This document shows positions 44,100-53,164 of a stretch of DNA of 55,021 nt, one piece after another (position 1 is the first letter of the stretch; each line of letters opens with the position of its first letter). Below the pieces are notes generated by a model. That model was not told the DNA's origin and ran no database searches. It saw nothing but the letters and a program-made list of their open reading frames with translations. Source of the stretch: an uncultured Pelagibacteraceae bacterium (GTDB lineage: Bacteria > Pseudomonadota > Alphaproteobacteria > Pelagibacterales > AG-422-B15); contig CABZHO010000005.1 of the NCBI GenBank assembly GCA_902525595.1, forward strand, positions 1-55,021, in the 5' to 3' direction. A program made the translations under genes and the position numbers.

Positions 44100-44968
44100 T
44101 AAGCAAGTGCACTTAATTTTTCTTTATATTTTGAGTTGGGCATTTGATTAATAAGAGTTCTAAGTCGTTTCCTTGTAATCCATCCATTTAAATATGAATC
44201 CATTTCGATAGATCCAAATAGTTTTTTTTCTTTTTTTTGATATCTGTGAATATAGTTCGAAGCTTCAAGCATTTCTTCAGCATCACCAGTGTCAAACCAC
44301 TGAACATCTTTTTTTAACTCAAAGACTTTTAAGAGATTTTTTCTAAGATAAGATTGATGAACATCAACGATTTCTAATTCTTTTCTTTTAGAAGGCTTTA
44401 AATTCTTAACTACTGATATAGAATCTTTATCGTAAAAATAAAGACCAGGTATTGTAAGATTACTCTTGGGGTTTTTTGGTTTCTCAATAATCGATTTTAT
44501 ATTCTTTTGTCTATCATATTCAATAACTGCTGATTTAGACGGATATTTTGTTTTAACAGCTAAAACAGCAGCTCCTTCCTTGACTGACTGAACTTTTTTT
44601 AAAGTTGAAGTGAAGCTCTTACCGATAAATAAATTATCAGCTAAAGCTAAAACAAATGGCTTTTTATTGATAAATTTTTTGGAAATATTAATCGCATCAG
44701 GAATTCCAACTTGTTTTTTCTGAAATGTATAACTGAATTTCATGTTAAGTTGTTTTCCTGAACCAAACAATTTTCTGAATTTTGAAATATCTTTTTTTTG
44801 AGATATAAATAATACCTCACGTACACCAGCTCGAATTAGATTTGATAAAGCGTAATAAAGCAAAGGTTTATCGTATAAGGGAAGAAGAGGTTTAACTGTT
44901 ACCTTTGTTGCGGGTGAGAGACGAGTGCCTTTACCGGCAGCGAGAATAATGCCTTTTTTGAATCTCAT
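44099..44968 (-). CDS. Sugar nucleotidyltransferase
   Basis: A 289-residue NTP-transferase. The N-terminal signature GIILAAGKGTRLSPATKVTV (residues 6-25), then KPLLPLYDKPLLYYALSNLI, split, and the metal Asp in ALADNLF (about 109-115), match the RmlA/GalU group. It should couple a sugar-1-phosphate to dTTP or UTP. Specificity is not decided by visible residues. It sits apart from any capsule cluster, in an operon with the deacylase and NUDIX genes. Confidence 0.85.
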   Translation of the reverse strand: MRFKKGIILAAGKGTRLSPATKVTVKPLLPLYDKPLLYYALSNLIRAGVREVLFISQKKDISKFRKLFGSGKQLNMKFSYTFQKKQVGIPDAINISKKFINKKPFVLALADNLFIGKSFTSTLKKVQSVKEGAAVLAVKTKYPSKSAVIEYDRQKNIKSIIEKPKNPKSNLTIPGLYFYDKDSISVVKNLKPSKRKELEIVDVHQSYLRKNLLKVFELKKDVQWFDTGDAEEMLEASNYIHRYQKKEKKLFGSIEMDSYLNGWITRKRLRTLINQMPNSKYKEKLSALA

Positions 44969-44991
44969 CTAAATTAAATTTGTTAAAAATA

Positions 44992-45843
44992 CTATTTGCT
45001 TGACTTATGTTTCAAGAAATTTTTGTCCCTTAAATTTCTATACTCAGGCTTTTTCTTTTGCATTTTTGACATCATTGTAGTCATTACATCTTCCTTATGA
45101 AGCGTAGCCGCATTCCATAGAGCCACATTATCTAAGCCTTCCTTAACAGAGTGATCTCTTGAATAATTTAGAACCTCTTTTGTAACCCACATTGCAAGTG
45201 GTGTTTTTGAAGCTAATTTTTCAGCCATTTCAAATGCACTATCAATCATTTCTTCATGACTTTCATGTAAAGAGCTAACAAGACCTACTTCTTTAGCTCT
45301 TTCTGCGGATACCTTTTCTCCCATCATAGTCCATTCACGTGCAATACCGGCAGGTATAATTTTTGGTAATCTTTGTATTGTTCCAATGTCCGCTGCTAAA
45401 CCTACATTTATTTCCTCGATTAGAAAAAAGGCATCTTTTGTGCACAATCTTATATCAGCAGCCGTGATTAAATCGATACCTCCACCTATACACCCACCTT
45501 GAACAGCAGCGACTACTGGAAATCTTGCATCTTCTAAACACGAAGCGGCGCGTTGCAAAAACTTTAACTGTTGAATAAAATATCCTCTACTTCTGCCAAG
45601 CTCTTGGTTTGTTTCGTGTTCAACAACATCATCCTTAAACATGCTTAGGTCTATTCCAGCGGAAAAGTGTGGCCCTGTGGATGATACGATTAATGCCCTA
45701 ATCTCACCACTGTCATCAAGCTCTTCAACTTCTTTCGGAAATAATCTCCAAAAATCTTCATTCATTGAATTTCTTTTTTCAGGCCTATTGAATCTGATAT
45801 GAGCAATTGAATTATTTATTTCAACATCAAAAGGTTTTGACAT
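44992..45843 (-). CDS. Enoyl-CoA hydratase/isomerase (crotonase) family protein
   Basis: A 283-residue crotonase-fold protein: the oxyanion-hole strand HFSAGIDLSMF (about residues 59-69) and GGCIGGGIDLITAADIRLCT (about 117-136), then EINVGLAADIGTIQRLP with an Asp that matches dienoyl-CoA isomerases. Function is hydration or isomerisation of an unsaturated acyl-CoA. It is divergent from the MaoC-type hydratase across 74 bp, consistent with a beta-oxidation locus. A methylthioacryloyl-CoA hydratase role cannot be excluded. Confidence 0.9.
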   Translation of the reverse strand: MSKPFDVEINNSIAHIRFNRPEKRNSMNEDFWRLFPKEVEELDDSGEIRALIVSSTGPHFSAGIDLSMFKDDVVEHETNQELGRSRGYFIQQLKFLQRAASCLEDARFPVVAAVQGGCIGGGIDLITAADIRLCTKDAFFLIEEINVGLAADIGTIQRLPKIIPAGIAREWTMMGEKVSAERAKEVGLVSSLHESHEEMIDSAFEMAEKLASKTPLAMWVTKEVLNYSRDHSVKEGLDNVALWNAATLHKEDVMTTMMSKMQKKKPEYRNLRDKNFLKHKSSK

Positions 45844-45917
45844 ACTTTTTTCCTCGCTTTAGATAAGTGATCTATATAAAGTATATATATATTTAAAATT
45901 AGAGAAATACATAAAAA

Positions 45918-46766
45918 ATGGCTATTAATTACGAAGAAATAATGTCAATGACTTCAGAAAACGTTGAAGTTTCATATACTGATAAAGATTCCATTCTCTA
46001 TAGCTTAGGTGTCGGTCTTGGAAATGATCCAATGAATATCGATGAATTAAAATTTGTTTATGAAAACTCACAAATTGCATTACCATCCATGGCTACTAAT
46101 TTTCAATATCACTCGCCCCTACTGCTTAAAACAAATATAAATTTCATCATGGTTGTTCATGGTGAACAGAGATTATCAGTAACCAACCCTTTGCCTGTCT
46201 CAGGAGAATTTGTAACTAACGCCAAAGTTATTGGATGTTATGACAAAGGTCCTGGTAAAGGTGCCATTATTGAGGTTGAAACAACCGTCAACCTTAAAAA
46301 AGATAATATGGAAATCTGCAAGCTTGTTAGTACAACATTTGCAAGAGGAGATGGTGGCTTTGGTGGACCTGATTCTCCAAAGAAGGAATTGATTAAACCT
46401 GATGGTAAACCAGATTATGTACATGAAATTAATACCAAACCTGACCAAGCGCTAATCTTTAGACTTTCAGGTGATTACAATCCATTGCATTCCGATCCAA
46501 ATTTTGCAAAATCTGCGGGTTTCGATAGGCCAATTTTACATGGTATGTGCACTTACGGTATTGCATGTAGATCAATTATTGAAAGTCTATGCGATAAAGA
46601 TGTAAAAAAACTTAAAAGATTTGATTGTCGTTTTTCATCACCTGTATATCCTGGAGAAACAATAATTACAGAGATGTGGAAAGATGGTAATACTGTACAT
46701 TATCAATCAAAAGTAAAAGAACGTGATAAAATAGTAATTAAAAATGGAGTGAGTGAAATAATATGA
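45918..46766 (+). CDS. MaoC-type (R)-specific enoyl-CoA hydratase 2
   Basis: A 282-residue double-hotdog protein. The hydratase-2 motif is visible at FRLSGDYNPLHSDPNFAKSA (about residues 181-200) followed by GFDRPILHGMCTYG, with the Asp and His catalytic pair. It is full length for the group (peroxisomal hydratase 2 and MaoC relatives). It hydrates trans-2-enoyl-CoA. Its stop overlaps the acyl-CoA dehydrogenase start by 4 bp (ATGA), so the two form a two-gene operon. Confidence 0.9.
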   Translation: MAINYEEIMSMTSENVEVSYTDKDSILYSLGVGLGNDPMNIDELKFVYENSQIALPSMATNFQYHSPLLLKTNINFIMVVHGEQRLSVTNPLPVSGEFVTNAKVIGCYDKGPGKGAIIEVETTVNLKKDNMEICKLVSTTFARGDGGFGGPDSPKKELIKPDGKPDYVHEINTKPDQALIFRLSGDYNPLHSDPNFAKSAGFDRPILHGMCTYGIACRSIIESLCDKDVKKLKRFDCRFSSPVYPGETIITEMWKDGNTVHYQSKVKERDKIVIKNGVSEII

Positions 46767-47950
46767 TACCAAAAGTCGGAATTTCTGAGGGTAAAGAACC
46801 TCTTTTTTATAATGAGTCTCATCATGCATGGAGAGAAGAAGTAAGAAAATTTGTTACAAAGGAAATAGCTCCTTTTGTTGAAGAATGGGAAGAAGCTGGT
46901 GAGTTTCCAAGAGAACTATATAAAAAAGCTGCAGATGTTGGCTTAATGGGAATGGGCTATGATGAAAAATACGGTGGCACAACAGAGGGTATTGATATTT
47001 TTCACGGTATCGTAACAGCTGAAGAGTTCGCTCATGGATGTGGTGGTGTTTCAGCAAGTCTTTTGTCTCATAACATCGCAATACCATTAATACAATCGTT
47101 AGGTACTGAAGAGCAAAAAGAGAAATTCATTCCGCCCGTGGTAAGAGGTGAAAAAATAGCAGCTCTTGCAATGACAGAACCCTCAGGAGGTTCAGATGTT
47201 GCAAGTTTAAAAACAAAAGCGGTTAGAAAAGGCGACCATTTCATTGTCAATGGATCAAAAATGTTCATTACAAGTGGAATGCGGGCTGATACCTATGTGG
47301 TTGGTGTAAGAACTGGTGGTGAAGGTGCAACAGGAATATCAGTTCTAGTTATTGAAAAAGATACGCCTGGATTCACTCAAACACCTCTTAAGAAAATGGG
47401 TTGGTTAAGCTCTGATACAGCTGTACTTTATTTCGATGACTGCAAAGTACCAGTTGAGAATCTTATAGGAGGAGAAAATAGCGGATGGATGGGCGTGATG
47501 GGTAATTTCAGTCAGGAAAGACTGGGTATGGCAGCTGGGATGAATGCCTATTCACAGATTTGTATTGATGAAGCTGTCGCTTGGGCAAAAGAGAGAAAAA
47601 CTTTCGGAAAACCCCTCATTGATAATCAAGTTATCAAGCATAAGCTCGTTGATATGAATAGAGCGGTGAGAACTTCGAGAGCCTGGACCGAATTACTATC
47701 CTGGAAAGTAATGAATGGTGAAAGTCCAATAGCAGACTTAGCAATGCTCAAAGTGCATGCAAGTAAAGCGATGGAACTTTGTGCTCGAGAAGCAATGCAA
47801 ATTCTTGGCGGCGCCGGTTATCTTAGAGCTAATAGTGGCCCAGGAAAAGTAGAGCGGATTTATCGTGAAGTTAGAGTAAATGCAATCGGAGGTGGATCAG
47901 AAGAAATAATGTATGATTTAGCTGCGAGACAATTGGGTTATAAGTCTTAA
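46763..47950 (+). CDS. Acyl-CoA dehydrogenase
   Basis: A 395-residue flavoprotein. LAMTEPSGGSDVASLKTKAV (about residues 134-153) and KMFITSGM are the FAD/substrate signatures. AREAMQILGGAGYLRANSGP is the C-terminal block, and the end reads VNAIGGGSEEIM where many relatives have IYEGTSEI with the catalytic Glu. It introduces the alpha-beta double bond into an acyl-CoA. It is the second gene after the MaoC hydratase and ends directly at the end of the opposite dehydrogenase gene. Confidence 0.94.
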   Translation: MIPKVGISEGKEPLFYNESHHAWREEVRKFVTKEIAPFVEEWEEAGEFPRELYKKAADVGLMGMGYDEKYGGTTEGIDIFHGIVTAEEFAHGCGGVSASLLSHNIAIPLIQSLGTEEQKEKFIPPVVRGEKIAALAMTEPSGGSDVASLKTKAVRKGDHFIVNGSKMFITSGMRADTYVVGVRTGGEGATGISVLVIEKDTPGFTQTPLKKMGWLSSDTAVLYFDDCKVPVENLIGGENSGWMGVMGNFSQERLGMAAGMNAYSQICIDEAVAWAKERKTFGKPLIDNQVIKHKLVDMNRAVRTSRAWTELLSWKVMNGESPIADLAMLKVHASKAMELCAREAMQILGGAGYLRANSGPGKVERIYREVRVNAIGGGSEEIMYDLAARQLGYKS

Positions 47951-49720
47951 TTAAAACTCAGCAACTTCCATGTCCATCATTGAGGATTTTCCAGCCTGGA
48001 CCTTTTTAGAATACATAAATAATTCAGGCATTATTTTTTCAACAAAATAAGTACCTGTCTTAATTTTATTTTTGTGGATTGGTTCATTTTTTCCAATCGA
48101 AAACTTCGCCATACGTGCCCACATATATGTCATTGAAGAAAGCGCAACTAAATTCAAATAGTCTGTTGCAGAGGCTAGTGCATTTTCAGGATCTTGCATT
48201 CCATTTTGCATTAACCACATAGTTGCGGCCGTGACTTCTTTAAGGGCATTTTCTAATGGTTTAATAAAAGAAGCAATTTCGTCGTTATCTTTATTTTCTG
48301 ATAGAAACCTTTGCACTTCTTTTTGAAAAGTTTGCAATAATCTTCCTTGATGCATGGTCAATTTTCTGCCGACTAAATCTAATGCCTGAATACCATTTGT
48401 ACCCTCATAAATCATAGTAATTCTGACGTCTCTTAAATATTGTTCTAGTGGATATTCTTTAGTAAAACCGCTGCCACCTAGTACTTGAAGAGATTCTGAA
48501 CAGTTTAAAAAACCTCTATCCGTACAGTAGGCTTTAATAATTGGCGTCATCAGCGCTGCAAAGTCATCGGCCTCTTGTCTGACGTTTTCATCAGGATGAT
48601 CTTCTGCAAGATCAATTTTCATTGCTGTATAAATGCAAAGCGCTCTCATTGACTCAGTGGTCGCTTTCACATTCATCAACATTCTTCTTACATCTGGATG
48701 CACAATAATATTATCCGCTTTACTTTCCATATCCCGCTTATCTTTAACAACCGATCTCATTTGTTTACGCTCTTTTGCAAACTCTAAAGCATTTTGATAT
48801 GAGATCTCTGACATTGCTATACCTTGCAAACCAACTTTTAATCGAGCATCATTCATCATTAAAAACATCGCTTCCATGCCTTTATTTTTTTCTCCAACAA
48901 GCCAACCTTTTGCGTTATCTAGATTCATTACACAAGTCGGAGAAGATGCAATACCAAGCTTATGCTCTAAACCACCACAATAGATTGTGTTTCGAGAGTT
49001 ATCATCTAATCGCTTTGGAACAAGAAATAGACTTATCCCTTTTATTCCATCTGGTGCGTCAGGTGTTCTGGCTAGAACGAGGTGTATAATATTTTCAGTC
49101 AAATCATGTTCACCAAATGAAATCCATATTTTTTGACCTGTTAACTCGTAGTGATCATCTTTCGGAATAGCCGTTGATTTTATTAATCCTAAATCTGTTC
49201 CACATTGTGGTTCTGTTAAGCACATCGTGCCCATCCATTCACCTGAAGTTAAGTTTGGAAGATATTTGTCTTTAAGTTCATCTGTCGCTTTTTTTAAAAT
49301 TGTCTTCATAGCGCCGTGACTTAATCCAGGGCCCATATAAAAAGCCATATTCGCAGCAATCCCAATTTCACCTGCCAGGACTGCAGTTGTAAATGGAGCT
49401 CCACCGCCCCCATATTGTGTTGGCATCGTTGCGCCCACGTAGCCAGACGCTTTTACTGCTTCATATAATTTTTTAAATCTTTCAGGGGTGTGAACTTCGG
49501 GACCCTCTGCACCGTCGGTTACATATTTTAAGCCTTCTCTATCACCGATTTTATTACTATCAAGAACCTCTTGTTCATTTAAGCGTCCTATTTCTGAGAC
49601 AACACTCATAAGTGTTTCTGAGTCATATTCTTTAAATTTTTCAATACCCGCGATGACTTCATCATAGTTCAGCATAGCTAGATTGTATTTGAAATCTTCT
49701 GTTGGACTTTTATATGACAT
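47951..49720 (-). CDS. Long acyl-CoA dehydrogenase with C-terminal extension (AcdC/DmdC-like)
   Basis: A 589-residue dehydrogenase. TMPTQYGGGGAPF (about residues 99-111), TMCLTEPQCGTDLG (about 166-179), LQVLGGSGFTKEYPLEQYLRD and IYEGTNGIQALDLVGRKL with the catalytic Glu (about 433-450) are present, followed by about 140 extra C-terminal residues. This layout is that of the long ACAD subfamily that includes 3-methylmercaptopropionyl-CoA dehydrogenase (DmdC) as well as FadE-like enzymes. DmdB is absent here, so a DMSP role is only possible. It is divergent from the TauE gene across 112 bp. Confidence 0.92.
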   Translation of the reverse strand: MSYKSPTEDFKYNLAMLNYDEVIAGIEKFKEYDSETLMSVVSEIGRLNEQEVLDSNKIGDREGLKYVTDGAEGPEVHTPERFKKLYEAVKASGYVGATMPTQYGGGGAPFTTAVLAGEIGIAANMAFYMGPGLSHGAMKTILKKATDELKDKYLPNLTSGEWMGTMCLTEPQCGTDLGLIKSTAIPKDDHYELTGQKIWISFGEHDLTENIIHLVLARTPDAPDGIKGISLFLVPKRLDDNSRNTIYCGGLEHKLGIASSPTCVMNLDNAKGWLVGEKNKGMEAMFLMMNDARLKVGLQGIAMSEISYQNALEFAKERKQMRSVVKDKRDMESKADNIIVHPDVRRMLMNVKATTESMRALCIYTAMKIDLAEDHPDENVRQEADDFAALMTPIIKAYCTDRGFLNCSESLQVLGGSGFTKEYPLEQYLRDVRITMIYEGTNGIQALDLVGRKLTMHQGRLLQTFQKEVQRFLSENKDNDEIASFIKPLENALKEVTAATMWLMQNGMQDPENALASATDYLNLVALSSMTYMWARMAKFSIGKNEPIHKNKIKTGTYFVEKIMPELFMYSKKVQAGKSSMMDMEVAEF

Positions 49721-49832
49721 AGGTTTAAAGATTAATATTGTAATTTAACAATATATAACCTTTGTCACATAAATTGCAAATTTCTAATTTTGTTAACCTG
49801 ATCAATGGGGAAAGTCTGAAAAGTATAGAATT

Positions 49833-50756
49833 ATGAGTATTTATCTGCCCATTGCAGAGCTCTCGGTTAACATTTTTTTATTACTATCACTTGGTGGAGT
49901 TGTGGGTTTTCTATCTGGTATGTTTGGATTAGGCGGAGGATTTTTAATGACTCCACTTCTTATATTTATGGGGATACCCACAAGTATAGCTGTAGCAACT
50001 TCAGCTAATCAAATTGTGGCGTCATCAATTTCTGGAACCCTTGGGCATTGGCGGCAAGGTTTAGTGGATTTCAAAATGGGTGGGGTACTTTTGATAGGGG
50101 CATTCTTTGGATCAATTTTAGGAGTTTGGATTTTTAGTCGATTAGTAGCCATCGGACAAATTGATACTGTAATTTCAATATTATATTTTATTCTTCTCAC
50201 TGGAATTGGATTATCAATGCTTATCGAAAGCTCAAAAGTTATTCGAGATCGAATAAGAAGAAAAAGTGTTAAACGAAAAATTCATTATCATAATTGGGCA
50301 CATCGATTACCCTTTAAAGTCAAATTTTACACATCAAAATTATACATCAGTGTGATACCTCCAATATTAATTGGTTTTGTAATTGGAATCTTATCAGCGA
50401 CAATGGGGATTGGTGGAGCTTTTATTTTGATACCAGCAATGATATATTTTTTAGGAATGCCTACATCTAAGGTAATCGGTACATCATTATTTCAAATTAT
50501 TTTTATTACTGCGTTAGTGACCATGCTTCACGCAACAACAACTTTTGCAGTCGATGCAGTTTTAGCATTCTTTTTAATCATTTCATCTGTAATAGGAGCA
50601 CAAGTCGGAGTGTTAGCAGCTAATAAATTAAGAGGTGAAGAAATAAGAGCTTTACTGGCTATTATTGTTCTAGGAGTTGCAACTAAAATCGCACTTGATT
50701 TATTAGTTGAACCAAATGAAATTTTTAATTTATCTGTGATCAGGGTAATGATTTGA
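49833..50756 (+). CDS. TauE/SafE-family sulfite/sulfonate exporter
   Basis: A 307-residue membrane protein with about nine hydrophobic spans. The paired family repeats are clear: GVVGFLSGMFGLGGGFLMTP (about residues 22-41) and GFVIGILSATMGIGGAFILI (about 181-200), each ahead of a SANQ- or TSLFQ-type turn. It exports sulfite or organosulfonates or moves related anions. GGGGAAAG lies upstream of the ATG. It is joined to the TIGR02186-type protein by a TGATG overlap. Confidence 0.88.
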   Translation: MSIYLPIAELSVNIFLLLSLGGVVGFLSGMFGLGGGFLMTPLLIFMGIPTSIAVATSANQIVASSISGTLGHWRQGLVDFKMGGVLLIGAFFGSILGVWIFSRLVAIGQIDTVISILYFILLTGIGLSMLIESSKVIRDRIRRKSVKRKIHYHNWAHRLPFKVKFYTSKLYISVIPPILIGFVIGILSATMGIGGAFILIPAMIYFLGMPTSKVIGTSLFQIIFITALVTMLHATTTFAVDAVLAFFLIISSVIGAQVGVLAANKLRGEEIRALLAIIVLGVATKIALDLLVEPNEIFNLSVIRVMI

Positions 50757-51547
50757 TGTTTAAAAAATTTTTTATTATTATTTATGTTCTTATAATACAA
50801 TTTCTTTGTACTTCTTCATTTGCTCTTGTAATTGGCTCAGATCAAGAAGAAATATATATAGATGCGAATTTTTCAGGTGAGTCTTTGCTAGTTTTTGGGG
50901 CTTTCTATTCTGATCCCTCACAATCCAGAGATAGTAAAAGCGATATACTTATTGAAGTTGTCGGTCCTCTTGAAGATGTAGCTTTAAGAAAGAAAGAATC
51001 ATACTTTGGTTTTTGGTTAAATTCAAAAAGTATATTGTTTAATGATATACCTGGCTTTTATTATCTATCAAGTACCTCTGAAATCTCAAATGAGTTTCTT
51101 AATAAGAATCAAATTGGTTTACTTAATTATAAAAGATCTGAAATAGATAATAATAGTTTGATTGAATCTAACTTAAGTGAAGTTAAAAGTATAAATGAAC
51201 AAGAAGAGTTCTATAATGCTCTCGTCAGAACGAAAACTAGTGAAAATTTATACAAGCAAGTTTTTGATGAAATCGAAATCATCGATGGAAACTTGTTTCG
51301 ATCTTATATTGATATTCCAAATACAGTGCCAGTTGGTGAATATAATGTGAACCTATATCTAATCATTGACAATCAGGTAACACAGAAATATTCCTATAAT
51401 TTTATGGTAACTCGAGTAGGTATTGAGGAAGCAATTTATTCATTTTCAAAAAACTTTCCTTTTTTCTACGGATTGATTTCTCTGATAATTGCAATAATTA
51501 TTGGTTGGAGTGGGTCTGAAATTTTTAAAAGATTTAGAAAAGTATAG
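50756..51547 (+). CDS. TIGR02186-type transmembrane protein
   Basis: About 263 residues from the ATG at 50756. A signal peptide (about residues 1-24) is followed by an exported domain (LVIGSDQEEIYIDANFSGES) and one C-terminal membrane span (about 234-253) with a short basic tail. This is the layout of the alphaproteobacterial family described as TIGR02186 (Alph_Pro_TM), commonly found with TauE. Function unknown. It shares one base with the TauE stop (TGATG) and one with the GTG start of the CcdA gene. Confidence 0.8.
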   Translation: MFKKFFIIIYVLIIQFLCTSSFALVIGSDQEEIYIDANFSGESLLVFGAFYSDPSQSRDSKSDILIEVVGPLEDVALRKKESYFGFWLNSKSILFNDIPGFYYLSSTSEISNEFLNKNQIGLLNYKRSEIDNNSLIESNLSEVKSINEQEEFYNALVRTKTSENLYKQVFDEIEIIDGNLFRSYIDIPNTVPVGEYNVNLYLIIDNQVTQKYSYNFMVTRVGIEEAIYSFSKNFPFFYGLISLIIAIIIGWSGSEIFKRFRKV

Positions 51548-52278
51548 TGACTGAAATTTCATATTTTTATGTTGTCCTCGCTGGACTGTTAAGCTTCTTA
51601 TCACCTTGTGTCCTGCCAATTGTGCCTGGCTATCTTTGCTTTATGGCTGGAACTAGTCTTGATAAATTACAAGTTGATCATGATAATATTACAAAGAAAA
51701 GAGTGTTTAAGTTTTCACTCAGCTTTGTATTGGGTTTTTCTACTGTTTTTGTCGTACTCGGAGCATCTGCAACATTGCTCAGTAGCGTTGTTTATGAGTA
51801 TCTAGATTACTTGAGAATTGCAGGCGGAATTATAATAATAATTTTTGGTATTCATTTTATGCAAGTTATTCAAATACCATTTCTGAACAGAGAAATGAGA
51901 TATCAAATTGAAAATTATAGACCTGGAATTGTTGGATCATACATAATTGGTCTTTCATTTGCTTTTGGCTGGACTCCCTGTATAGGGCCAATATTAGGTA
52001 GTGTCTTATCCATTGCCGCAAGCTCTGAAACGGTCACCTACGGTGTAGTTTTATTAATGCTATACTCTGCCGGCTTGGGAATACCTTTTTTGCTTGCTGC
52101 CTATGCGATTAATGGCTTTATGAAATTTTTATCTAAGATAAGAAATTATATTAGAAGTATTGAAATTTTTACTGGTCTATTGCTAATAATATTTGGTATT
52201 CTTATACTGACTAATAGAATTCAAGAATTGGCATTCTTTTTTATAAAGTATTTTCCATTCTTAGCACAATTTGGATAA
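51547..52278 (+). CDS. CcdA-type cytochrome c biogenesis/thiol-transfer membrane protein
   Basis: A 243-residue protein with six spans. The two redox Cys motifs are FLSPCVLPIVPGYLCFM (about residues 17-33) and GWTPCIGPILGSVLS (about 140-154), as in CcdA and the central domain of DsbD. It moves electrons from cytoplasmic thioredoxin to the periplasm. The start is GTG at 51547, which shares a base with the preceding TAG. It is the third gene of the TauE operon, suggesting reductant supply for the same process. Confidence 0.88.
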   Translation: MTEISYFYVVLAGLLSFLSPCVLPIVPGYLCFMAGTSLDKLQVDHDNITKKRVFKFSLSFVLGFSTVFVVLGASATLLSSVVYEYLDYLRIAGGIIIIIFGIHFMQVIQIPFLNREMRYQIENYRPGIVGSYIIGLSFAFGWTPCIGPILGSVLSIAASSETVTYGVVLLMLYSAGLGIPFLLAAYAINGFMKFLSKIRNYIRSIEIFTGLLLIIFGILILTNRIQELAFFFIKYFPFLAQFG

Positions 52279-52288
52279 AGGAGTATTT

Positions 52289-53164
52289 ATGTTTCAGAAA
52301 GATTTATTAAAAGATAAAAGAATTTTAGTTTCAGGTGGAGGGTCTGGTCTTGGTAAGGCTATGGCAACACGATACTTAGAGCTTGGTGCAGATATTTATA
52401 TTTGTGGAAGAAGAAAATCTGTATTAGAGGAAACAGCAAGAGAAATGATGGATCTACACGGTGGATCAGTAAAATCTATTTCTTGCGATATTAAAGTACC
52501 TGAAGCAATTGAGGACATGGTAGATGAAATTTGGAGTGAGGGACCTCTTACAGGTTTGCTTAATAACGCGGCAGGTAACTTTATTTCTAGAACTGAAGAT
52601 CTGTCACCAAAAGCTTTTACGGCTATATCTAATATAGTTTTTAATGGAACATTTTATATGACTAATACCATTGGCAAAAGATGGCTGAAAGAAAATCATA
52701 AAGGCAGTATAATTTCTATTTTAACAACCTGGGTTGACAGCAGCGGTCCATATACAGTGCCATCAGCAATGTCTAAATCAGGTTTAGCCACAATGACAAG
52801 ATCACTCGCCGCTGAATGGGGCAACAGGGGAATAAGACTAAATGCTATTTCACCAGGACCCTTCCCAACAAAAGGTGCATGGGACAGATTGGCACCAGGT
52901 GGTAAGGGAGCAAATATGATGGAAGCAATCCCAATGAAAAGAACGGGTGAACTGAGTGAGTTAGCAAATCTTGCCACTTTCTTAATGGCAGATGGTTGTG
53001 AATATTTAACAGGTGAAATCGTTACTATCGATGGTGCGCAATGGTTAAATCATGCAGGTAACTTCTATGAAATGTTGAAAGATGTAACTGATCAAGAATG
53101 GGAACAGCTTCGCAGTATGATCAAAGCTTCAAATGATGCGGACAAAGCTAAAAGATCAGTTTAG
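52289..53164 (+). CDS. SDR oxidoreductase, 2,4-dienoyl-CoA reductase-like
   Basis: About 291 residues. Start ATG 52289 is set by AAAGGAG 5 bp upstream; a TTG at 52271 also opens the frame. Cofactor motif LVSGGGSGLGKAMA (about residues 13-26) and LLNNAAGNF are typical of the SDR family. The usual YxxxK is SAMSK here: the catalytic Tyr is replaced, as in 2,4-dienoyl-CoA reductases (DECR), which use other residues. It should reduce an unsaturated acyl-CoA in beta-oxidation. The CcdA gene ends 10 bp before this start. It converges with the next SDR gene with a 4-bp overlap. Confidence 0.88.
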   Translation: MFQKDLLKDKRILVSGGGSGLGKAMATRYLELGADIYICGRRKSVLEETAREMMDLHGGSVKSISCDIKVPEAIEDMVDEIWSEGPLTGLLNNAAGNFISRTEDLSPKAFTAISNIVFNGTFYMTNTIGKRWLKENHKGSIISILTTWVDSSGPYTVPSAMSKSGLATMTRSLAAEWGNRGIRLNAISPGPFPTKGAWDRLAPGGKGANMMEAIPMKRTGELSELANLATFLMADGCEYLTGEIVTIDGAQWLNHAGNFYEMLKDVTDQEWEQLRSMIKASNDADKAKRSV

